Shown: positions 1-8,753 of the stretch, in pieces | Position numbering within the stretch: the stretch's first letter is position 1 | Layout: the number at the start of each line of letters is the position of its first letter | Virus record (IMG/VR): IMGVR_UViG_3300005527_000266 | Coordinates: 1 to 25,385 of that record | Source: a virus | Length of the DNA: 25,385 nucleotides | Strand: one strand, 5' to 3' | Made by a program: the position numbers and the translations under genes | The notes under the pieces: generated by a model | Database searches by the model: none | Told to the model about the DNA's origin: nothing | The model's input: only the letters and a program-made list of their open reading frames with translations

Positions 1-47
1 GCAAATGTAGTTACCTGAATATCTTGATTTTTTAAAAATTTAACCAT
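1..47 (-). CDS. 5' end of a phage structural-region gene (partial, runs off the left edge)
   Basis: Only the first 15 codons are present (MVKFLKNQDIQVTTF...), read leftwards from an ATG at 45-47 and cut by the window edge. The start is preceded by AGG and, five bases upstream, by the octamer TATTTATA (53-60 on the opposite strand) that recurs before other genes here. The opening resembles a conserved short protein found next to tail and baseplate genes in T4-type marine phages, but too little is visible to assign a function. It follows the 369-aa structural gene after 32 bases and is probably part of the same structural region. Confidence 0.55.
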   Translation of the reverse strand, partial: MVKFLKNQDIQVTTF

Positions 48-79
48 CCTAATATAAATAGGAAAAATTAAAAATTATA

Positions 80-1189
80 TTAAAAATCTATACGACACTT
101 GATTAACAATTCATTATCAAATGATTTTTGCGTTGGCTTACTTAATTTACCAACTGCTAATAATTCATTGTTAGAATCGTACAATCCGATTGTAGTAACA
201 TAGGTACGTGGATTACTTATTAATTCGGGATAAATTATAGTACCTTGAGTTTTACCATCATTTCCGTTAGAAACAAATGTAGGATTGTTGCTGTAGTTAA
301 ACTCTTTATTTTTAACTCTTATAAAATAGTTCGTTGATGGTACAAATTCACTTTTACGTACTGCCATATTCTTATTTGATCTACGTAAACTTAAGAAAAA
401 CTTACGTATCCAATCTCTCCAATAACTCTTAAATTGTGTTGACGTTTGATTACTAGGACGCCCAGTTGCTGTAATTTGTGGAGATGCATCTGTAATGCCT
501 ACAATTTTATCTAGAGCAACGGCATTCAATATAACAACGCCGTTCGTTGGATAAAATAGACCTGTACCCTGATAATATGCTGTTACCGTACCTCCATGTG
601 TATATGGAGTCGGAATTCCATTAATAATTGATCCCGAAATTAAGTTATAAACGTTTTGTTGTTTATTTATAACTTGAGAGTCGTCAATATAACTATATTG
701 ACCATTTGCACCACTAAAGTTTAATTGAATTTGACCAGGATCTACTTGATCTTGGAATTTATCGGCTGTAAAATTTACTACAAAGATAGCAGAACTATCA
801 ATTGGTGTATTTATACTACTAGACGCAAAACTAAATAAATTATCTCCTGGTTGTAGAAGAGTGTTTTTGTATTGTGTGTATATAATTTTTGTTTCATTTG
901 TCAAGACTTGAGTAGTATTGCCGGTCCAGTCAAATTGACTGCTTCCTGAGTTATAATAATCTCCGTAAGCTATAGAAAAATATTGATCGGCGCCGCTATA
1001 TACATCCAAATAATACTGTCCGTTTTTAACGTCATATGGATTTGATCCAGTCAATACGTTTGCTTGAGATGATGCTGTTACAAATGTTGATTGTGCCACC
1101 GTTAAACTGCCGGTACCAAACATACCCGAGGATACTTGGTTTATTCTGCCTGTTACGATATCGTCTGATGAAAATGGAGTAAATATCAT
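80..1189 (-). CDS. Virion structural protein, tail/baseplate region (369 aa)
   Basis: A complete 369-residue ORF, last complete gene of the structural cluster, starting six bases after the 212-aa gene. The N-terminal part is rich in Ser/Thr/Gly/Asn, typical of phage beta-structured virion proteins; the middle has a DPGQIQLNFSG stretch (about residues 150-160) that I associate with a conserved structural protein of T4-type marine phages. The C-terminal third is more basic, with a SNKNMAVRKSEFVPSTNYFIR segment followed by a region about time or position labels (YVTTIGLYDSNNELLAVGKL). No enzymatic motif, signal peptide or membrane helix is seen. By position it is likely a baseplate or tail-fibre attachment protein. 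Family recognition is from memory and the exact role is unknown. Confidence 0.7.
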   Translation of the reverse strand: MIFTPFSSDDIVTGRINQVSSGMFGTGSLTVAQSTFVTASSQANVLTGSNPYDVKNGQYYLDVYSGADQYFSIAYGDYYNSGSSQFDWTGNTTQVLTNETKIIYTQYKNTLLQPGDNLFSFASSSINTPIDSSAIFVVNFTADKFQDQVDPGQIQLNFSGANGQYSYIDDSQVINKQQNVYNLISGSIINGIPTPYTHGGTVTAYYQGTGLFYPTNGVVILNAVALDKIVGITDASPQITATGRPSNQTSTQFKSYWRDWIRKFFLSLRRSNKNMAVRKSEFVPSTNYFIRVKNKEFNYSNNPTFVSNGNDGKTQGTIIYPELISNPRTYVTTIGLYDSNNELLAVGKLSKPTQKSFDNELLIKCRIDF

Positions 1190-1195
1190 AATAAA

Positions 1196-1834
1196 TTAGG
1201 TTGTAGGAACGCTTACAGTAACGGTTATAGATGCACTACCGCCACTTTCATTTCCAATAATTGTAATATTTGTTGTTGTTGTTGTTGATAAAGAATTGTT
1301 TGGTATAAAACGAAACTTATTTCCTATAACAACTTGTGACGATTGTGAAGACAAATCGCCACTAAATGTTGGAATAGTAGATGTACTACTATTTAAATTG
1401 TTAGTTTCGGTTACAACTAAAGTACCAACGTTCTTATTTGCTAAAATAGCGGTATATCCTAAGTTTACGTTATATGTAGGTGTAGTACTTGGAATTACAT
1501 CTATCGCCGACGTATATGTACGAGGTATTGAAATTGTTGGTGGTGCTATAGTAATTGTAGGAACGGATGTAACGCCGTTATTTAATGTCACTAGTTTATA
1601 CTTCAACATTTGTGACTCATCCGTAATAGGTTCCATTATAGGAGTATTACGAATGGCAATGTCATAATAAGCACTGCCTAGTGGATGTGTTGGATTAAAT
1701 TGTGTATAATCAATTTCATCGTCAGACAAAGCAAAAGCGGTAATATTTAATCCACCTGTCTTTGCCAACACTTCACGACCTTTTTTAGTTAAAATAGCGT
1801 TAACGGTGAGAACGTTGTTATTTAGATATGCCAT
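1196..1834 (-). CDS. Conserved virion structural protein with a GLNITxFALSDDEIDY N-terminus (212 aa)
   Basis: A 212-residue ORF. The N-terminal 85 residues (LTKKGREVLA, then ITAFALSDDEIDYTQF, then HPLGSAYYDIAI) match a pattern I recognise as conserved in the structural regions of T4-type marine phages. The C-terminal half is a Thr/Ser/Ile-rich low-complexity beta region (residues about 90-212), resembling immunoglobulin-like or fibre-like repeats, and ends in SVPTT. It lies between the 1498-aa wedge-like protein and the 369-aa structural protein. The gap upstream (1835-1883) holds no clear promoter. A tail or baseplate surface role is inferred from position; no specific function can be assigned. 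Confidence 0.7.
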   Translation of the reverse strand: MAYLNNNVLTVNAILTKKGREVLAKTGGLNITAFALSDDEIDYTQFNPTHPLGSAYYDIAIRNTPIMEPITDESQMLKYKLVTLNNGVTSVPTITIAPPTISIPRTYTSAIDVIPSTTPTYNVNLGYTAILANKNVGTLVVTETNNLNSSTSTIPTFSGDLSSQSSQVVIGNKFRFIPNNSLSTTTTTNITIIGNESGGSASITVTVSVPTT

Positions 1835-1883
1835 ATATATTTAATAATTATCAATCGTTTTGAGTTTTTAATAAAAAAATGTA

Positions 1884-4800
1884 TTATAAATTCATAATGT
1901 AATTATTCAAACTAGCGCTCGTACACGTAGAACACGTTAACGGCGACTGTATAAATATACTATTTGGCGATCCTGCCGATCCGGTGAGTGTTCCATATAT
2001 TGGAAAATTATCACTTTCAATATCAACGCTTAAAAATCCAGGTATTGAAATAATAGGAGAACTTCCGTTAGGCAATCCTTTACGATTTACAGTTGTAGTA
2101 TAATCATTTTTACCTTTTGTATAAGAATAGTATTTTATTTTTCCAGCTACTAAAGTAGTTACGCCGTTATTATTTGTATAAAAAGAGCCAGACAAAGCTT
2201 GTTTTTTGACCCTCGTACCAACTTTTACAAACTTACTCAAATGTCTATTTGAATATCCACTCCCCAAAGATCCACTATAAAGATTTTTTAATGAACGACT
2301 GCCTGTGATTTGATTAAACGGTAAACCAGAACCAGATCCTAGAGTTTGTACTGAATTATAACTAGAAGTGAATGTAATATATGAGTGTGAAACATTATTG
2401 GTCATTTGATAATGATCTTCAGTGGGCAAATTAACAACATTTCTAATGTTAAATCCAGTTGTATCTACATAAACATACTTTCCTTTGTTAGCAAAAATAA
2501 AATCACGATTATCGACGATGTCTTTTATTTCAAACGTTGAATAATTAAAGGTATTGTGGTCAGTTTGAAGATAATTTAGATTAATATCAATTGTGGTATT
2601 ACTTGATGTATCATTTGTGTTTATTAATGACGACGTAAATCTAGTATTTATATTGTAATATAATAAACTACTTGTATCGTTTGAATCAATTGTATTAAAT
2701 ACAACGTCTTTGTAATTAAATTTAACACGTTCGAAAATTGATGGTTCTAATAATAGACCTGTTTTTAACGCACTGCGTGTAGGATTTATTTTTTTAACAA
2801 AGTCAAATATTGAAAAATCAATATAAAATTTATAAGTTGTATAAAACTCTTGTGGATATACATACTTTTGATTTGTTTGTGAAAATTCAAGTTGTCTGTT
2901 CTTTAATTCTGGATAACTTCTAGAAGTTAAATATTTAGGATCGCCGATAATATCACTTATACCTTCTTTGCCCAAAAAGTCTTCAATTTTATTGTTTAAA
3001 TAGTTATATGGAGAGATATAATATCCTACGAGATTTGAATCGCTACCTAATATATCGGTTGTATATGTAGAATATTCGTATGGTACTAAATTTGAATTGA
3101 TTTCTTGTGTTATTTTATTAATATTAGCATTTGCTTTATAATTAGGGCCGTATTTATTTGAATTTATTGCTTGTTTAATATTAAATTTTTCAAACTGATA
3201 AGGAAAAATATCAGTTGAGATTGTATCACAATGTGGATATCCTCTAGTTTTTGTATTTCTGTTAAAATTATAAGCGTAAAAATAGTTGTTGTAACGTGTA
3301 TTTTGATTGTTAACAATTGCATAACTTGTACCGTACAAATTTACAGGTGTATCAAACGACCATAAATAATATAAATTTTCATATGTCTGAGATTTATCCG
3401 GTATAGAAATAGAATTTAAGTTATAAGAATGTTCATTAAAATCGGAATCGTTCAACGCATATTTTTGTATTTTTATTTTATCTATATTTCCATAAAATTG
3501 AATGGATGATGAATAATTTCCTACATAATAGCTTCCTGATGAAAAATATTGATCTTGTCCATATAAAATGCTCTTGGTTTTTCTATCGGTAAAGTTTAAA
3601 GAACTACCATAATACTGATTTACCGCCAATGTATAATTTTGTGGCGTAAATTTGTTTGAATTTGGATAATATACATTGTTAATTGATTGAGTAACATTAT
3701 AATTTCCATAAAAACCTATAACTTGTGTATTTGAAGATGTTGATTGAAGAGAATCAAATCGTATATTACTATTTGGTTCTTTTCTTAACATAAACGTATA
3801 AAAGTCGCCATTCAAATAAGGTAATTCTATACTTGATATACTGGATGTAGTTAATGATTCAATAGGAGTAAACTCAAATATTAATTTGGCAGATTCTTTT
3901 TGTTTAGTTTTACTTAAATAAATTTGCCAATCTACATTTTTATTTCTTATTTTTTTAATTAAAGGAATTCTTTGTTGAAAATTATATTTTTTCCAATTAT
4001 TGGACCTAAAAGACATTTCTACGGTGGAAACTCCTGTAAAATTTTCTATAAAAGAACGGGTTATATAAATATTATCGCCTGTATAACTTCCTGTGTAACT
4101 GCCACTAATACTGTCTTGTTTAAAATTGTAAGTATACTCACTACTTGTAAAATTAAATTTTACATATTGATCTGTGTCGTATTTTGTAGCGTATATAACG
4201 TCATCAAAATCATAAAATACATTTTTATTAGCTAATACATCAGGACTACTATATTCCGTTACATTAATTAAATCTGAATTTATACCGAATATAGTACGTA
4301 TTAAATTAAAAGAAGTGGCTGTACCTTTGGTTTTGTAAATGTAATTTAAATTATTAGCAATTCTATTAAATATAGATTTTGCATAGTCAAAGTATGATGA
4401 CGATAAACTACCAGTTGTTTCTTGATTATTAAATAAAAGTTGATTTATATCACTGGTATTAAATTTAAAATTTGTTACGTCCCAATTAAACGAATTTAAC
4501 AGTTCTTCAATATAATTTTTTGGATAATGATTATTATCGTTGTAATCAAGAGGATATGATTTTGGAAATTTTTTAATAAAAACCAATATATTATCAAAAA
4601 AATGACCTACCATCGCAGTAAACTTAACATAATCTTCATATGATTGTTGATTTTTTATGTATTGTGGAAGTTGATAAAATAAACTGTTATAATTAACTTT
4701 ATCAAATTCTATACCCAAATCAATTTTATCGTCTATACTTCCTGTATAATAAAACAAATATGATTCATAGTCATCAAAACTATTTAATAAAGATATCTGT

Positions 4801-6380
4801 TGTTCAGTTACAGTTTTTAATTCTTGATTATACGACGCAGATATAGATGAGTTTGAAGTGTTATTTGCGTTGGATTTGATACTGTTGGCTGAATCAACAT
4901 ATGAATTATACTTTAAAATCTTATTTTTTGCAATTTTTGTTCTTAATTCGGCAGATGAAAAATTAATGAAATTTGAAAAATCGTCATAATTGATTAATAA
5001 ATCATTGACCTTTGTTTTTAATTTAGATTCAGCCGAAAATACGGTATTATCGTCCACTTCCGTAAACGTTTCACTTGCAAGAGTTACTTTTGGTACTCCA
5101 ACCGTAAAATTTGTACCGTTCAAAAATACTTTTCTAGATATCGGCGCTGTATATAAATTTGTTTTAAAGTATAACGGAGATAATGAAATGTTTGAAATCC
5201 AACATGTATCTTTTAAACTATATTCAAGCGGCAAAGGTTCATCCAATTTTATTTGAATATTTGCAACGCCGTCAACTTCGTTAAAATAACTCGTATGTGT
5301 TAAAATTTTAACTAAATTTCCATTATCAAAATTTAAAGCGTTTTTATAATAATCGTAAAATTTATTGGTGTATTTTTCTAAAAGATTGCTTGTTTTTGGC
5401 AACAACCAATCTGTATAAATAATTTTTAAAAATACGTTTAATGTTTCTTGTAAATCTGTATTTAATAAAGTCGTTCTTTGTAAAATTGCGTCTTGGCACA
5501 CTTTTCTAACAATAAGTTCAAATGCAGACAATATTTCATTAAATGTAAATTCGGACAAATTATATGTGTAAACAAAATTCTTAAGTTGTTCAGACACACC
5601 TGTAAATTTTATACTTTCAATTACTACGTCGTCTTCGTTTGATAGATTTAATATTTTATTATAACCGACATACGTATCATTAATAAAAGATTGTAATTCC
5701 GCCGTTGTTTTAAAACCGAGTAATTGTGTAATTTTATAGTAATTAAAATTATTTTGTTCAATATTAAAATTATTAAAAATTGGGTTCGTATCTATTATCG
5801 GTACAATTTGATCGATTATTTGTAAAAACAAAAACTTTTTCTCAGCAAATGCTGAAATTTTAATAGCGTCTAAATTAGAAGTTAAATTTGTATTTCTATT
5901 AAACGCAAAAGACAATCTCAATTCAGTTCTGCTAGGAGAGATTTCTTTTATAAACAGTTTATTTGTAGAATTTCCAGCTATATTCCGTATAGGATTATAT
6001 AAAACATAATATAATCCGGGACTAAGTTCGTTAATTTTTAAATCAAATTGCGTATGTAATAACAGGTCGTTATTATTTAAAGCATAATTTGTAAATGGAT
6101 TTGCAACTTGATAAGATTGTTCAACATTGTTTATGTCTTTATATGTTGAATTTATAACACTATAAGTAACTTTAGGAACAATTCTATTAAATAGAAGTGG
6201 TTCTTGATTGTTATTGTAAACTGTAAATTCTATGATGTCGTCGCCTGAATCGCCAAAAAAAGCAGAATCATTTACTAATTTTTGTTCATATAAAGATTGC
6301 AAATTTTCTGGCAAGTAAGATGCACTTACTATTCCATACGAAAGATCATTGGTGTTTATTGTTAAATAATCGTAAGGCAT
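1884..6380 (-). CDS. Giant baseplate wedge/tail protein, tail-protein-I/gp7-like with LamG-like domain (1498 aa)
   Basis: The largest gene, starting one base after the 158-aa gene (TAATATG junction). Around residue 685 it has an LNYIYKTKGTATSFNLIRTIFGI segment. This is the signature style of tail protein I (P2 gpI) and T4 gp7-like wedge proteins, in which a repeated 'KGT...' helix leads into the wedge core. Residues about 780-985 look like a concanavalin/LamG-type jelly roll: alternating strands ending in FYGNIDKIKIQKYALNDSDF. The C-terminal 150 residues are Gly/Ser-rich and end with a CSTC motif. Being the first very large gene after the gp6-like gene, it most probably fills the gp7 position of the (gp6)2-gp7 wedge, with an added carbohydrate-binding-like domain. 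Domain calls are by eye. Confidence 0.75.
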   Translation of the reverse strand: MPYDYLTINTNDLSYGIVSASYLPENLQSLYEQKLVNDSAFFGDSGDDIIEFTVYNNNQEPLLFNRIVPKVTYSVINSTYKDINNVEQSYQVANPFTNYALNNNDLLLHTQFDLKINELSPGLYYVLYNPIRNIAGNSTNKLFIKEISPSRTELRLSFAFNRNTNLTSNLDAIKISAFAEKKFLFLQIIDQIVPIIDTNPIFNNFNIEQNNFNYYKITQLLGFKTTAELQSFINDTYVGYNKILNLSNEDDVVIESIKFTGVSEQLKNFVYTYNLSEFTFNEILSAFELIVRKVCQDAILQRTTLLNTDLQETLNVFLKIIYTDWLLPKTSNLLEKYTNKFYDYYKNALNFDNGNLVKILTHTSYFNEVDGVANIQIKLDEPLPLEYSLKDTCWISNISLSPLYFKTNLYTAPISRKVFLNGTNFTVGVPKVTLASETFTEVDDNTVFSAESKLKTKVNDLLINYDDFSNFINFSSAELRTKIAKNKILKYNSYVDSANSIKSNANNTSNSSISASYNQELKTVTEQQISLLNSFDDYESYLFYYTGSIDDKIDLGIEFDKVNYNSLFYQLPQYIKNQQSYEDYVKFTAMVGHFFDNILVFIKKFPKSYPLDYNDNNHYPKNYIEELLNSFNWDVTNFKFNTSDINQLLFNNQETTGSLSSSYFDYAKSIFNRIANNLNYIYKTKGTATSFNLIRTIFGINSDLINVTEYSSPDVLANKNVFYDFDDVIYATKYDTDQYVKFNFTSSEYTYNFKQDSISGSYTGSYTGDNIYITRSFIENFTGVSTVEMSFRSNNWKKYNFQQRIPLIKKIRNKNVDWQIYLSKTKQKESAKLIFEFTPIESLTTSSISSIELPYLNGDFYTFMLRKEPNSNIRFDSLQSTSSNTQVIGFYGNYNVTQSINNVYYPNSNKFTPQNYTLAVNQYYGSSLNFTDRKTKSILYGQDQYFSSGSYYVGNYSSSIQFYGNIDKIKIQKYALNDSDFNEHSYNLNSISIPDKSQTYENLYYLWSFDTPVNLYGTSYAIVNNQNTRYNNYFYAYNFNRNTKTRGYPHCDTISTDIFPYQFEKFNIKQAINSNKYGPNYKANANINKITQEINSNLVPYEYSTYTTDILGSDSNLVGYYISPYNYLNNKIEDFLGKEGISDIIGDPKYLTSRSYPELKNRQLEFSQTNQKYVYPQEFYTTYKFYIDFSIFDFVKKINPTRSALKTGLLLEPSIFERVKFNYKDVVFNTIDSNDTSSLLYYNINTRFTSSLINTNDTSSNTTIDINLNYLQTDHNTFNYSTFEIKDIVDNRDFIFANKGKYVYVDTTGFNIRNVVNLPTEDHYQMTNNVSHSYITFTSSYNSVQTLGSGSGLPFNQITGSRSLKNLYSGSLGSGYSNRHLSKFVKVGTRVKKQALSGSFYTNNNGVTTLVAGKIKYYSYTKGKNDYTTTVNRKGLPNGSSPIISIPGFLSVDIESDNFPIYGTLTGSAGSPNSIFIQSPLTCSTCTSASLNNYIMNL

Positions 6381-6381
6381 A

Positions 6382-6858
6382 TTATGAAATTAAAGGTAAA
6401 AATGGAAAATCGTCACTAAAATCCGAAGGCACATTTCCCTGACCTAATTTTATTCTTAAATCTATTATTGTATTTTTTAAAGCATTTATAACCGATTTAT
6501 CATCGCTATTTTCATATTTTTCAACAAGTTCATTGACTGTTTGATTTAACAATCTGTTTTCTTCTAAAAGTACATTATATTGTTGTAATATTTCATCTAC
6601 ATTTCTCTTTTCCTCTCCTACAACAGTGGTTAATTCAGAAAAACTTACAGTATTTGCGTCAATTATTTTATTCTGATTATACTCAAACTTTTTGAGTGGA
6701 ATTTTTACATAATTTAAATTAGCTTGTACGGATTGTGCTACTAAATAAACCAATTGTATATTTCCAAACGAATCCACATTATTATTAAATGTTCCAAATT
6801 CTTTAAATTGTGAAACTTCGTCGGTAGCAACATCGTAATTTAATGGAATGTTTGCCAT
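6382..6858 (-). CDS. Small coiled-coil protein of the baseplate operon (158 aa)
   Basis: A 158-residue ORF whose start follows the stop of the upstream gene by one base and whose stop precedes the next start by one base (both TAATATG). Residues about 75-140 have a heptad-like hydrophobic pattern (VDEILQQYNVLLEENRLLNQ, then TVNELVEKY) that predicts a coiled coil. The N-terminal part (IPLNYDVATDEVSQFKEFG) is globular, and the C-terminus is short and acidic (FSDDFPFLPLIS). The coupling with the DNRLRE-like and giant wedge genes suggests it is made in stoichiometric proportion with them, perhaps as a linker or assembly factor. The family is not recognised beyond being a conserved structural-region protein. 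Confidence 0.65.
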   Translation of the reverse strand: MANIPLNYDVATDEVSQFKEFGTFNNNVDSFGNIQLVYLVAQSVQANLNYVKIPLKKFEYNQNKIIDANTVSFSELTTVVGEEKRNVDEILQQYNVLLEENRLLNQTVNELVEKYENSDDKSVINALKNTIIDLRIKLGQGNVPSDFSDDFPFLPLIS

Positions 6859-6859
6859 A

Positions 6860-8752
6860 TTATCTTATTATTTTAAATACCTTTTGTGTGTCCGTAATGT
6901 CTACTATACCGTCCGTATATTCTGTCTTAATAAATATTTTCAAATAACGTTCTTGAGGCAATCCTGTGGTTTGTAAATCAAAATAATTACCTTGATTTGG
7001 ATCACAACTTAATTTTGTATATTCATCAAATCCAATTAAAACCTCCTCGGATTCAGCATCTTTTACCATATAGTAAGAACTTGTGGGCAAATATTTAGGA
7101 GTTACCATTGATACTTGTTGATATGATTTTTGAAAGTTCTTCAATGGATATCTGTCTCTAGCAAATACAAATATTCTTGGTAAACTACCCGCCTTATATG
7201 TATCTTTTAAATAATTCAATGTAATTACATTTTGAACAGATCCAGTAACAGGCGATAAACTGCCCGTATTATAAACACTATTATCCCAAGCTACATCAAT
7301 ATAAGGAGAATAAATAGTATTTGTATCTCTACTAAAAAATTGTAATAACCCATTGGTTTGTTGTAAAGGTGGTGTAGATAATTCCAATGAACTTATCAAT
7401 ATTAAACCTTGATTTGGTACACAACCACACAACCACGATCTAACGATTCGTGTAATATCCATGGATATGTCACTTTGTTGACCATAATTAAAAGATTGAC
7501 TACAAATCAAACTTTGATTTACCAATGACGGATACGTATTTGAAGAACATATCCATTTAGGTTTGTTTGTATAAGAAGGTGGTACTTTATAAAACCAAGT
7601 ACCTCCTTGATTTTCAAAGCTAGCACTAGAATATGACGCAGACAATAAATAATCAACTTGTTGATAAGCGTTAGTAGATTCGGATCCATACCACAAACCG
7701 TTGCCGTCGTAATTTTTATAATTCCAACTAACACCCAATTGGGATCCCTCGTCTGCATATCTACCGTTACCGTTATCCCAACTCTGACTTACGGGATAAG
7801 CATAAATTTTATAATTTAACGGTAAATTTCTAGATCCACATGATTTTAAGTTTAAAGTAAATTTAATGTTTGAACCGCTAATTTTGTTATTAGATATGGA
7901 TTGACTTAAATCGTTAATGTCAAACTTAATAAGAGTTCTGGAAAATTCTGGATAATTCAAATATGTAGCTGTGGATGGTCTTGTAAAAGAACCACTATAC
8001 ATTCCTTTGAAATAACCTTTAAAATTTACAACATCCACATAATACAAATTACTTGATGTAAGTGTTTGTACGAGTCCTTTAAAATTAGATCCACTAAAAG
8101 AACCGGTAAAAGATCCTGATGTAAAATTAGTTACTGGTTGATAAAATCCAGGAGTACATGGGATACCTGTATTTGATTTACCGAGTATTTCTCCTTTTAA
8201 ATTTTTGTAACTACCGGTACCACTTAACGACGATGTAAGTGGACTTATAGTATAGATTGTAGATCCTAATCTTAGATTAGAAAATGTAGCCCCTTGTAAA
8301 ATTGAACCCGAAAAACTACCGGTTGACCAAGAACCTGTAAAATGTGAGTAACTAGTTATATAAATACTGCCGCTAAAAGAACCCGATGCAAAATTCGACG
8401 ATCCCGTAATGTACAATTCCTTTTTAGGATTGGTTGTTACATTTGAAAGTCTGCCGTTAAAGTTAGATATAAACGATGTAAATGGTATTATTGATGAATT
8501 TAAACTAAATGCGTACCATTTGCTTCCTGAATATATACAAAAAGAAGATGTAGTATATGCTAACCAACCCTCATTACCATACGATGAAGCTGTGATAGGC
8601 GCCGGATGCCAATTTGGATCCGTATATACAGTAGTTGTGCCTTTATTAGAAGCATATATTTCTAACACTTCATCCAATCCAAAATTTTTATTAATAAATT
8701 TTTCGGAATTATTTATATAAGTGTCTTGAGATGAGTAAATAAATGTATGCAT
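6860..8752 (-). CDS. DNRLRE-like virion protein with an inserted GSFSGS repeat region (630 aa)
   Basis: The protein has the layout of the DNRLRE (CBM96-like) beta-sandwich: an N-terminal SSQDTYINNSEK...NFG segment (residues about 7-27), then RTLIKFDI (about 270-280), YKIYAYPVSQSWDNGNGRYADEG (about 305-330), and MDITRIVRSW (about 430-440) with a following G(L/V)I(L)ISS strand. Between the first strand and RTLIKFDI, about 170 residues of GSFSGS/GSFTGS-type sequence are inserted (residues about 110-265), the same composition as the shafts of the fibre genes at 17329-19569. The C-terminal 120 residues form a further domain ending KVFKIIR. DNRLRE domains occur on surface and adhesin proteins. Here it is probably an exposed baseplate-attached protein. 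It follows the gp6-like gene with a one-base gap. Confidence 0.65.
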   Translation of the reverse strand: MHTFIYSSQDTYINNSEKFINKNFGLDEVLEIYASNKGTTTVYTDPNWHPAPITASSYGNEGWLAYTTSSFCIYSGSKWYAFSLNSSIIPFTSFISNFNGRLSNVTTNPKKELYITGSSNFASGSFSGSIYITSYSHFTGSWSTGSFSGSILQGATFSNLRLGSTIYTISPLTSSLSGTGSYKNLKGEILGKSNTGIPCTPGFYQPVTNFTSGSFTGSFSGSNFKGLVQTLTSSNLYYVDVVNFKGYFKGMYSGSFTRPSTATYLNYPEFSRTLIKFDINDLSQSISNNKISGSNIKFTLNLKSCGSRNLPLNYKIYAYPVSQSWDNGNGRYADEGSQLGVSWNYKNYDGNGLWYGSESTNAYQQVDYLLSASYSSASFENQGGTWFYKVPPSYTNKPKWICSSNTYPSLVNQSLICSQSFNYGQQSDISMDITRIVRSWLCGCVPNQGLILISSLELSTPPLQQTNGLLQFFSRDTNTIYSPYIDVAWDNSVYNTGSLSPVTGSVQNVITLNYLKDTYKAGSLPRIFVFARDRYPLKNFQKSYQQVSMVTPKYLPTSSYYMVKDAESEEVLIGFDEYTKLSCDPNQGNYFDLQTTGLPQERYLKIFIKTEYTDGIVDITDTQKVFKIIR

Positions 8753-8753
8753 A

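Noticed and set aside
1296-1667. Open plus-strand frame inside the 212-aa structural gene
   Set aside because: It lies opposite a gene with clear protein character and its own product has no plausible composition; it is a complementary-frame shadow. The same holds for plus-strand frames at 3972-4235, 4990-5256, 8409-8720, 9397-9696, 12037-12327, 12384-12596, 13676-13861, 14776-15243, 20783-21013, 22488-22730 and 24584-24848.
1835-1883. Possible terminator between the giant wedge gene and the 212-aa gene
   Set aside because: There are A/T runs but no stem of useful length.
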